Shown here in pieces: positions 29,747 to 41,700 of a stretch of 44,292 nt of DNA. The notes below the pieces were generated by a model that saw only the letters and a list, made by a program, of their open reading frames with translations, was not told where the DNA came from and made no database searches. The stretch spans positions 1 to 44,292 of the forward strand of contig JAIXQY010000157.1 in assembly GCA_027485485.1 (NCBI GenBank), given 5' to 3'. The stretch is from Sphingomonadales bacterium (GTDB lineage Bacteria; Pseudomonadota; Alphaproteobacteria; Sphingomonadales; Sphingomonadaceae). Both the position numbers and the translations under genes were made by a program. Every line of letters starts with the position of its first letter. Within the stretch, counting starts at the first letter, position 1.

Positions 29747-32700
29747 CACTTCAACCCTCCCGGACGGCGAATGCCGGTTGGCATTGCCTCCTGCCACAGC
29801 GACGGGTTGCCGCCGCTGGTAACCGGATCATTGCTGTCTGGCGCGGAGAACAGCGGGCTGAAATCGATCAGGCGCTGCAGCAGGATGATCGGCAGTTTTT
29901 CTGCCACCTCCTGCGCCTCTTCGCGCTCCGCCTCCGCCTCCGGCGTCAGCGCAGCGACATTGTTGACGATGCTCACCACCGGCTGTTCCGTGCCTTCGGG
30001 CAGGACGCCCGGGCAGATCCCGCCGATGATGCAACCATTCACCGAAGACGTGCTGGTAAGAATGCTGGTCCCCGGCGTGAACTGCACCAGTTCCCGCGTG
30101 TCGGCATTGGTGGCAAATGTTCCGTCGCTGCGGCGGATGCGGCCGTTGGTCACCACGTCGATTGCGGCCGTGTTGCCCTGCTGGGCATCACCGCCGCGCG
30201 AAATGCTGATCGTGCCGGCGGTGAACCCGGCACGTTCGCTCTCGGTGCCGCCATTCTGCTGCAGATACTGGTTGGTCACGGCGATGTTGATGGTGCCGGC
30301 GGCCAGGCTGCTGCCGGTCGCCGTGGTGGGCGCCAGATTCAGGGCATCATCGCGCGCCGTGCCGCTCAGGCTGCCGGCGGCCAGCGCCTCAAGCGTGGTG
30401 CTGTCTGCCACCCAGATGCGCGGCGCCGTCAACGCCAGCGTTCCGGCCGGATTGGCCGCATCGCCGCCCAGCACCACACTGCCCGTGCCGCGCACAACTT
30501 CGATGCGGCCATTGGATTGCAGGTTCAGGCGGTTGCCGCTGGCAGCCTGCGCCATGGCGACAGCGCCCGTCACCCGCAGATTGCCGCTGGCGGCCAGCGT
30601 GATGCTGCTGCTGGCAGTGCTGGCTGGCAGCACCAGCGTGTCCAGCGTCATGCCGCCGCTGTTCATCCGCACCGAAATGCTGCTGGCCCTGAGCGTGCCG
30701 AACTCGGCATTGCTCAGGCTGTAGGTGCCCTGCGCCATGCTGCCCGTGCCGCCCAGCATAGCGGCAGTTGCGGTGCTGTCCACCGTCAGCGCCACGCTGC
30801 TGGCGTTCGCTCCACCGATGGTAACGCCGTTGGCAATGGCAATGTTGGACGATCGGATCGAAACATCGTTGCTGCCCACCGAACCGCCAAGGCTGGCATT
30901 GCCAGCCACATTCACCAAAACGCTGGTGGGCGCCGAGATGGCCTGGGCAGCGAAATTGCCGGTGGCCGCCGCGAAGAAGCGCCCGGTGCTGGCCGCGCCG
31001 GTGAGGGTCACATCGCCGATCAACCGCACCGGGGTGCTGGCCAACAGCGTCGCAAACTGCGGATTACCCGCCTGATCAAAGCTGATCAGCGGCAGCATGT
31101 CGTGCGCGGCAATATAGACAAAGCCGCTGGCCGACGTGGTCAACGCTCCGCTGTTGATTCCGCCCGTATCCAGCAGCACGATGCCACCCGGCGCCATGAT
31201 ATTGCCGGTGGTGACGCCCAGCGTGCCCGACAAGGTGGCGCTGCCTGATACGTTGATATTGCCGGTGCGGATCACATCGGGCGACACAACGAACACGACG
31301 CCGGCCGCGCCGGCAAGTGGCCGCAGAGTGCCGGCATCAATGCCGCCGGTGGTGATGCTGCCAGCGGCATTCAGGAACACCGAATCGGCAGCCGAAAGAC
31401 GGCCGGTCGCAATCAGGCCTTCGGCGTTCAGGCGGATATCATCCTCTGCCCGCACATCGCCCAGGCGGATGTTGCCGCCCTGCCCGGCCCGGCGCCGCGC
31501 CGTGAAGTTGAGCGTGCCACCAACATTCACGGTGCCGGCGCTGATATCGCCCTCGGTGCTGAGCGTCAGGCCGCCTTCGGCGCTGATGTCACCCAATGCC
31601 AGATCGGCGGTGGCCGCGATATCCAGGAAGCCCAGGCTGGTGGCGTTGACCACATCCACCCGGCTGCCGCGCACCCGCGCACCACTGATCACATCGATGC
31701 CGTCGCGGGCGCGGAACAGGCCGGCCGTGCTGGCTTCGAACAGGCCGGTCCGGATATTGCCGCCGATGATCACATCGCCGGGAACAATGCCGGTGGCGGC
31801 CGCAAACAGCGCGCTGTAATTGGGCACGCCGGCATTGAAGCTGATCAGGCTGGATTGGCCGAAATTGCCGAAGCGCGTGCGGCCGGTGGCCGGCGTGACG
31901 ATCGCCGCGGTGGTGATCGTGCCGCCCGACAGCAGCACCAGATCGCGCCCGCTGGTGAGCGCGCCGCTGGCCAGATTGCCGCTGGCGACAAGGCCGATAT
32001 CACCGGCCGCCTGCATCTGACCGGTCGTGACATTGGCACCCGCCACATAGGCATCACCACGCGCGCCGGCTGGCGGCTGGCTGGTCGCCACCGATATGGC
32101 ACCAGTGGTGACATTGCCGCCCGCCACGAGGCTGACCCGGTCACCAACCGCAAGACTGGCGACGTCAAGGCTGCCGACCGTGGTGATGCGCAGTTCGCCG
32201 CCCACGCTGGTCGCCGCCAGACGCGCGGTGCCGGCATCAATGCCAACGCGGCCCGTTGCCGAGAAGGCGCCTGCGGTGTCGAACAGGCCGCTGGTGGCGA
32301 TGCGTGCATCGCCCACCGTGGCCGAAGCCAGGCCCACCCGGCCCGTGAACGGCTGCGCCGCTGCGGCCAGCAGCGCCGCATAGTTGGGCGCGCCGCCGGC
32401 AAAATCGATCAGACTGCGCTGTGCCGCATTGCCGATGAACAGCGTGCCGGTGGCAGTCACATCGCCCAAGCTGATTGGGCCAGTGCCAAGCAAAACGGCA
32501 TCACGGCCGGCAACAAGGCTGGTGGCGGTGATGTCGCTCAGACCGACAAGGCCGATATCGCTGGCGCTGGCAACGGCACCAAGCTGGAGATTGCCGTTGG
32601 CCCGGATGAAGATATCAGACGGCTGCCCACGAGCCGGCGCGACAACGCCAGCATCCAACGCACCCAGCGTGGCGGTGCCATCCGCCGTCACCTGCAACCG

Positions 32701-35700
32701 GCCACCCGCACTGATGCCGCCGCCGCTCACATTGCCCAGCGCCACAATTCCGGTGGCCCCGCCCGAGCGCAGGCTGCCATAGCCAATGGTTTGGCCCGAT
32801 AGGCTGATGCGGCCGCTGGCCGCAGCATTGGCCAGCAGCAGGTTGCCGGTCGCGCTGAGGGCGAGATCAGCACCAACTGTCGCAACACCCAGCGCCAGAT
32901 CGGTGGCGGCAAAGATGGTCAAGCTGCCCGCGCTGATCACATCGGCGATATCAACGCTGTTGCCGCCGATGGTGCCACCAATACCCAGGTTGACGCCATT
33001 GCTGGCCTGGAGCCGGCCAGCGGCGTTCACATCAAGCCGTCCGGTGGTAACGCTGCCGTTCAGCGTGACATTGCCCGCAAACACCCCAACGGCCGCTGCA
33101 AACAAATCGCCATAGCCCGGCACACCGGCCGTGAACCCGATCAGGCTGGACTGGCCAACACCACCAAAGCGCGTGCGGCCTGTGCCCGGCGTTACGATGG
33201 CGCCCGTTGTGATGGCACCACCCGACAGCAGCGCCACATCCCGCCCGCTGCTGAGCACACCACTGGTCAGTGTGCCGCTGGCCACCAGGCCGATATCGCT
33301 GGCAGCGGCAATCGTGCCCACCGCAACGTTGGTGCCCGCAACAAATATGTCGCCGCGTGCGCCGGCGATCGGATTGCTGATCGCCGCCGTGAGCCCGCCA
33401 ACTGTCACCGCACCGCCAGCAATCAGGCTGAGGCGATCGGCGCTGGTGGCGCTGCTCAGGCTGAGCGCACCATCGGTGGCGATGGCAAGCTCGCCCCCGG
33501 CGCTCACGGCGCCGAGACCGGCACTGCCGGTGGCAATACCAATGCTGCCCTGCGCAGTTATCGCCTGGCCGGTGAAACGCCCGGTTGCCGCTGCAATGAA
33601 GCGGCCGGTGCTGGCCGGGCCAGTGAGCGTGATATCGCCAATCAGCCGCACCGGCGTGCTGGCCAGCAGAGCCGCGAACTGCGGATTGCCGGCCTGATCA
33701 AAGCTGATCTGCGGCAACAGATCGTGCGCGGCGATATAGATGAACCCATTGGGCGAGGTGGTGAGTGCGCCTGCCGAGACACCGCCGCTGTCCAGCAGCA
33801 CAATGCCGCCGGGGGCCGTGACCGAACCGGTGGCGACACCCAATGTGCCCGAGACGATGGCGCTGCCCGCCACCACGATATCACCGGTGCGCACCAGATC
33901 CGGTGAAGTGATCATCACCGTGGCCGCAGCCCCCGCCAGTGGCTGCACCGTGCCAGCATCGATCGCGCCGGTGGTGATGGCACCATTGGCCGAAAGATTG
34001 ATGGAATCGGCGGCCGACAGGCTGCCCGTGCTGATCTGGCCGGCCGCCGTGAGACGGATGTCATCATCGGCCCGCACGTCGGCCAGACTGATGTTGCCGC
34101 CCAATCCGCCCTGCTGGCCGCCACCCTGCCGCGCCGTGAGCGCCAGGGTTCCGCCAACATCGACCGCGGATATGCTGATATTGCCATCGGCGACCAGCGT
34201 CAGACCAGCCTGGGTGGTGATGTTGCCCAGTGCCAGACTGGAACCAGTGGTGATCTCCAGGAAGCCCTGGCTTGCGACACTGACGATATCGACCGTGCCG
34301 CCAACCAGGCGGGCGCCGGAAGCCACCGTGATGCCATCGCGGGCGCGCAGCACCCCTGTGGCGCTGGCGTCGAACAGACCGGTGGCAATGCTGCCATTGA
34401 TGATGCTGCTGCCGGCCAGGCGGCTGTTCGCCATGGCCAGCAGGGCGGCATAATCCGGCACGCCGGCCGTGAAACCGATCTGGCTGGACTGGGCAACATC
34501 ACCCAGGCGGATGCGACCGGTGCCCGGCGTGGTGAGCGCGCCGGTGGTGATGCCGCTGCCCGCCAGCAGCACCAGGTCGCGCCCGCTGGTCAGGCTGCCG
34601 GCCGACAGGCTGGCACTGGCGATGATCCCGATATCGCCTGCGCTGTTGACATTGCCCAGGCTGACATCGCTGCCCGCAACATAGGCATCGCCGCGCGCGC
34701 CGGCCTGCGGATTGGTGATCGCGACATTGATCGCACCAGCCGTGACGCTGCCGCCGGCCTCAAGGCTGATCCGGTCGCCGCTGGTGACGCTGGTGGCAGC
34801 AAGGCTGCCCAGCGTGGTGATGCGCAATTCGCCCCCGGCGCTGACGCTGCCCAGCGCCGCGCTGTCGGCCATGATGCTGGCACGGCCAAGCGCAACAAAC
34901 GCACCAGACAGTTCGAACAGGCCGGCCGTGCCGATCTTGGCGGCACCAACACCCACCGCTGCAGCCGACACCCGGCCAGTGAACGGCTGTGCCGACGCGG
35001 CCAGCAGCGCCGCATAGTTGGGTGCGCCGCCGGCAAAATCGATCAGATTGCGCTGCGCCGCATTGCCGATGAACAGCGTGCCGGTGGCGCTCACCGCGCC
35101 AAGCGTAACCGCACCATTGGCCAGCACGACAGCATCACGGCCGGCCTGCAGATCACCCGCCGTGGTTCTGGCCAGGCTGACCAGACCGATGTCGCTGGCG
35201 CTGCGCACGCCTTGCACGGCAAGGCTGCCATTGGCGCGCACAAAGATATCCGTGGGGCCAGCGGCCGCCGGAGCGACAACGCCAGCATCCAGCGCGCCCA
35301 ATGTCGCCGTGCCATCCGCCGTGACCTGCAACCGGCCACCCGCACTGATGCCGCCGCCGCTCACATTGCCCAGCGCCGCAACACCCGTGGCCCCGCCCGA
35401 GCGCAGGCTGCCATAGCCGATATCCTGGCCTGCAAGGCTGATGCGGCCGCTGGCGACCACATTGGTCAGCGTGATGCTGCCGGTTGGCCCGGCGTTCATT
35501 TCAATTTCTTTGGTGCCAGTGGTGGCGCTGTTCAGGTTGATGGCGCTGCTGCTGGTCACCTGCAACAGATTTGCCGTCACGGTGCCGGCCGGGCCGACGG
35601 ATGGCGCGGCGTTGAAGCCCGTGACCACCGGGCCCGCCGCGCTGATCAGCAGCGTGCCGCCCACCGTGATGGCGCCGCCATCGTTCAAGGCCAGACTGTC

Positions 35701-38700
35701 CCGCGAGAGCATGCGGGCGTTGCCGGCGATTTCCACCCGCGAACCGGCAGTTGCCACCAGGCCGCCGCGTGGCAGCGTGTTGGTGGCGGTCGTGCCAGTG
35801 GCTTCGCTGTCCAGCGCGCCCATTTGCAACAGGCCGCCATCCTGAGCGAACAGCATCGCCCGGCCCGGCTGGCCGGTGCCGCCATTGGGTGCCAACCCAT
35901 TGGCTTGCGTGGTCACCGTGCCGCCGATGGCCAATTGGCCCGCCGACGTGCCGATCCGCAGCAACCCGCCCGTGCCGGTTGCTGCCGTGCCGCCATTGCC
36001 ATTGGCCACTGCCACCACATCGCCGGCAACCGTGCCGCTGGCATTGTTGACCACCAGGGCAATACTGCCGCCAAAGCCGGCGCCATTCGGGCCGGCAGGC
36101 TGACCGCCGGCCGCGCCGCCGTTGCCATTGGCCGCCAGATCGGCGCTGGCCAGGCTGAACTGGCCCGCCGTGGCCGCCAGTTGATCGGCCTGCATGCCAA
36201 GGCTGATGTCCCCGCCCTGCCCGCGCCCGCCGGCTTGGCCATTGCCGCCCGTGGCATTCGCCGTGGCCGCCAGTGCGCCGAGGGCCACCGAACCGCCATT
36301 GTCATTCGATCCCAGCCGGATGCTGGCACCAACGGCATTGCCGCCGGCAAAGTCCGTCCCGCCGTTGCCACCCTGGGCTGTGCCGATCAGCGTCACGCTC
36401 GATCCGACAGAAAGCGACAGATTGCCGGGGGCAAGGCCTGCATTGGTGAGCAGGCTGATCTGCCCATTGCCGGCAAAGCCGCCCAACCCGAACTCGCTGG
36501 CGCCGCCGATGGTGGTGACATCGATAAGGGTGTTGCCGGCAACCGCCAGAGACCCGCCCGCCACTGTAAACTCGATCCGGGCACCGCTGCCATCGCCGCC
36601 GGCACTGCCGTCGCCGCCCAGGCTTTGCGCTTGCACGGAAAGCCCGCTGCCGCCGATGCTGATCAGGCCGGCCATTTCGCCGTTGATGCGCCCGCCGGCC
36701 GCGGTGCCGCCCGCCGCATTGCTGCCGTTCCCGGCCACCACATCCAGATCAACACTGGCACCGCCGCTCAGCACGATGCGGCCATCGCCCAGCGCCCGCA
36801 GTTCGAGCAGGCTGCCCGTGGCGGTGCCGCCGGTGCCAACTGCAACGGCGTTTACCGTGCCGCCGCGCACGCCGGCGTTGATGCTGGTTTCGCCGTCCAC
36901 CAACAGCGCGCCGCCCGCGCCCGCGCTGGTGGGATCGGCCTGCAAGCGGATGGTGCCGCCAGCCGCGCTGCCGCCATTGCCAGTGCCAGAGCCCAGCCAG
37001 TTGCCGCCGCCGCGCTGCGCTTCGATGCCTAGATCGCCGCGCACCCGGATGGTGCCGGTGGCGATCAGCTGCACGCCATCGCCGCTGGCCATTCCGGCAC
37101 TGGCCTGGCCCTGAGCAGGGCCCCGGCCGCCTTCGCCGCCGTTGGCGTCTGCCGTGATGGACAAGGCATCAAGATCAATCCGCGATTGCGCGGCTTCGGC
37201 CGCCACCAGTACGGTGCCGGCCACCACAGCGCCGCCGTTCACCCCGGCCCCGCCGGTGGTGCTGGCAAGCAGATCGGTGTTGCCGATGATGCGCATGGTT
37301 TCACTGCCAGCCGTGCGCAACGTGATCACGCCGCCATTGGCCCGGCCGCCATTGTCAAACAGCGCCGCATCCCCGCCAACGCTATCAGCCGAACCGAGCA
37401 AGCCACCCTGCAGCGATATCGGCCCGGCCAGGCTGATCCGCCCGCCGGTCGCATCACCGCCGCCAGCGCCATCACCGCCCCGCACGCCGGCATCCAGGCT
37501 GGCAAGCCCGGTGGCCGTGACGGTGCCCAACATCTCGATCAGGCCGCCATTGGCCGCCCCACCCAGGCCGGAGGGGGCATCGCCGCCGCGCGCCGTGACA
37601 GACCAGCCAGCCGTGCCGTTGATCTGGCTGCTGCCGCTCCGGCTGTCGAGGCTGATCAGGCCGCCGCGGCCCAGGCCGCCATTGCCGCCGATGCCACCTT
37701 CTCCATTGGCCGAAATCTGCTGGCCGCCGCTTTCAAAACGGCCAAGCTGGCCGCCGGCCAGAGCATTGGCACCGGTGCCAAGCTGCACCATGCCGCCAGT
37801 GCCGCGGCCGCCGCTGCCCTGCGAAAGGCCAAGCCCGCCGGTGCCGCCAACGCCGTTGGCTGCAACCACCAATGCCGGATTGCCGGTGAGCGTGGGGGCG
37901 ATCTGCACCGTGCCACCATTGGCCAACAGATCAACACTGCCGCCGATGCCAATGCCGCCACTGCCGCCGCCGCCATCGGCGCGGTCGCCATCAGCACCCG
38001 CGCCGCCAGATCCGCCGGCCTGCACATTCAGTCGGCCCAGCGACACGGACCCGCCGTTGGCTCCGCCAGCATCCAGCGCCTGCGTGCCCAGACGGAACGC
38101 GCCGGCAACACCATCGCCGCCGCTGCCGCTGCTGCCCGTATTGCGGACGCCGCCGGCTCCGCCGATCGCATCCAGCACCACCGAGACATTGCCGGTGGTG
38201 ATCGAGCCCAAATTGCTGGTTGAACCCAGGATGATGCCCACGCCGCTGCCATTGCGGGTGCCATCACCATCGCCGCCGCGGCCTCCCTTGCCACCGGCAC
38301 CGCCGGTGGAGGTTGCCGACAGGGCCAGTTGCCCGGTGGTGATGGTGGTGAGGGCCGTGCCCTCCTGAATCTGCACCCGCACGCTGCCGGCAAGGCCATC
38401 GCCGCCCGCGCCATCAAGTGCCGAACCGCCAGCCGCATCGGCAGCCAATTGGGCATTGCCCAGCAGGGCGAGGTCACTGTCACCCCTGGCGGTGATGCGC
38501 AATTGCCCGCCAAAGCCATCGCCGCCGCTGTTGCCATCGCCGCCTTGCCCAAACGCGGAAAGGTTGATGGGCGAGTTGATGGCCGCGCGGCCATCGATGA
38601 TCAGGCTGCTGCCACCAACAGACACGATGTCGATCGTGCCGCCGCGGCCACGGCCACCGGCAAGCAGATCAGACGCGCCGCCAAAGCCGGTGGCGGCAAT

Positions 38701-41700
38701 GGCGAAACCATCGCTGCCGCCGGTGGCGATGATCTGTACCAGGCCGCCCTGCACGGCGCTGATCTCGGCGCTGCCGCCCGTGCCATTGCCGCCAGCTGCC
38801 ACAGCTCCGCCGGCGCCGCCACGCCCGTTCAACACCAGGCCATCGATACCGGCCACGCTCACGCTGCCGCCATCGGCAACAATCTCAAAACTGCCCCCGA
38901 TGCCGGAACCGGCATTGCCGGCAAAAGCATCGCCGCCGGCGGCATTGGCCAAGGCATCGATGATCGTGCCGACAACCAGACGCCCGGCCGCTTCGGCGCG
39001 GAGCACCAGCGATCCGCCCTCACCATTGCCGCTCAATACATTGCCCAGGCCACCGGCAGCATTCAGGCGCAAGCCAGAAAGATTGCCCAGCGTGATGTCA
39101 CCACCAAGGGCTTCAACACCAATGCCCGAGGCCGTGGCATCACCGCCAAAGGTCCCGGTACCGCCAGTCGCGGTGCCGATCATCGTGATGTCACCCACCG
39201 TGACACCGCCGGCGAAGTTGGCAGCATTGGGCTCTGTGGCGATGGCCAGGCCCATCTTGTTGCCCACTGCGTTGCCGCCGTTGCCGCGTTGCGAACCGGT
39301 GCCGGCATTGCCGCCCGCAGTGGTGATATCGAGCAACAGCCCGTTCGACTGGCCAGCGGCCACCGAAATGCCGCCGCCCGATGCCTGCAGCGTAAGCCCA
39401 CCGGCAGTTGCAGAGCCACCAGCGCCGGAAACATCGCCCGCGCCGCCATCGCCACCCGTGGCGGTCAACACCACAGCCAGCGGGCCCGTCAGCAATGCCG
39501 GGCCGGAGCCCGCCACCGGGCTGGAAACGCTGAAGCCGGCAAATTGTGTCCGCGCATTGCCGCCAGCCCCAGCCGAGAGGCCGCCGTTCGAATTGCCGCC
39601 GGCGCCGCCAATGGCACTGCCATCAATGTTGATCGCGCCCGTGCTGAAAAAGCCGTTGCTGCCCGTTGCCGCGATGCGGACAATGCCGCCGAGGGCATCG
39701 CCGCCGCTGCCGCTATCGGTGCCGCCGGCGCCTCCGATTGCGCCCGTGGCCAGATCCAGATCGTTGCTGATCAACACGGTGCCCTGGCCACCTGCCAACA
39801 GGAAGTCGATCTGCCCGCCCGCGGCGGTCCCACCAAAGCTCGACAGGCCGTCCCCGGCCGTGGCCGTGGTGGCAAGCCGGGCCGTGCCCTGCAGGTCGAT
39901 GCGGGCATCGCCGTCGCTTTGCACCAGAATCGCGCCGCCATCGGCATTGCCGCCGATGGAACCAATCCCGCCGGTGCCACTGGCGCGCAGCAGGATCGCG
40001 GTTTCGGTGGCGTTCAAGCCATCGGCAGCGATACGCGCACCATTGTCGCCGGCAAACACGTCGATCTGGCCGCCACGGCCGTTGCCGCCGGTGCCGTCGG
40101 CGCTGTTGCCACCGGTGCCATTGGCATAAAGGCCAATGCCGATGGGGCTGCCGTTCGCCGTCAGGGTGAGGTTGCCGCCGGTAAAGGCCAGCAACTGGGC
40201 AAAACCGCCGAAACCGTCGCCACCATTGCCGGTGCCCAGGGCAGCACCGCCCTGGCCATTGGCCTGCAGGCCGATCACGGATCGCACCGCCAGGCTGCCG
40301 CCAGCCGATGCCTCAAGGCTGAAACTGCCGCCCCGGCCGTCGCCGCCGCCACCTGGCCCGCTGGCCGAGCCGCCCACACCATTGGCCCGGCTGATCAGGA
40401 TATCGCCCAGCACCAGCGTGCCACCATTGTCGGCGCGGATATTGGCATTGCCGCCACTGCCCACGCCGCCATCGCCCGTGCCATCGCTGGCGTTGCCGCC
40501 AAAGCCTTCCACACTGGCAAGCATCAGATCAACGCCGCCAATCAATTCGCCATCGCTGTCAGCCACCAGGCTCAATTGGCCACCCTGGCCAAAGCCGCCA
40601 CTCACGCCGCTGCCGGCACGGCCGACGGACGAAAGCGAGATCGGCTGCTGCAGGCTGATGATGGCACTGTTGTTGGCGCGAATGGTCAGATTGCCGGCAA
40701 AGGCATCGCCGCCAAAGCCGCCCTGGCTGTTGCCGCCCGTCGCATCGGCCGAAAGGCTGGTGGCACCCAAGGTGATTGTGGAACCTGGGCCATCGGTGAT
40801 CACCCCGATCGAACCACCCGAACCGCGGCCGCCATCGCCGTCAACCGATGCCTTGCCTTCGCCATTTGCAATCAGGGTCAGGCCAGCGGTGGCCTGCAAG
40901 GAACCGCCGCTGTCGGCCCGCAGATTGAGAATGCCGGCACTGCCATCGCCGCCGATCTGATTGGCGCTGCCGCCTTCACCGCTCACCGACAGTTGGGTAG
41001 CACCCAGCAGCTGAATCTGCCCGGATTCCGAAGCCAGCAGATTCATGACGCCGCCACTGCCGCGTCCACCGGTTTCGCCAAGGCCACCAAAGCCTTGCGC
41101 CGATGCCGTGAGCTGGCCAAGCGTCAGCACACCGGCTTCGGCCAAAAGCTGGACCGTGCCGGCGGCGCCGCGCCCGCCGAGTTCGATGGTGGCACTCTGG
41201 AGCCCGCCACCATTGCCGCTGGCATCAAGTTGGATGCTGCCAGCGATGGTGATGCGACCGCTGTCCGTATCGGCGGGGCGCGATTGTTGCCGCTGCACCA
41301 CCAGTTGCACGCTGCCGCCGGTGCCAAGACCGCCATTGGCACCAATTCCGCCACTGCCAGTCGCGTTGCCAATCAGGCTGGCCAGCGTGATCTGGCCGGG
41401 GGTGCCATTGGCGCTGTTGGGCCGACTGCGCACCAGCACGCTGCCGGCCTGGCCGACACCACCGTCGGCCACGGCGTTGGAGGAGTTGGAGCCGCCATTG
41501 CCACCGCGCGCGCTGGCGTTGATCACCACCGCCGCTGCGGCAAACAGGCCACCATCGCTGGCCAGCGTGACCGAACCAGCCTCGGCACGGCCGCCCACAC
41601 CGGGGGTGCTGGCGGCAACACCGCCATTGCCACCCTCGGCATTGGCGCTGATACCGATGCTGCCAAAGCTCATGCTGCCCTGGCCACTGCCGGCCGCACT

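Noticed and set aside
35212-37032. 606-aa plus-strand ORF
   Set aside because: Antisense shadow of the giant exoprotein.
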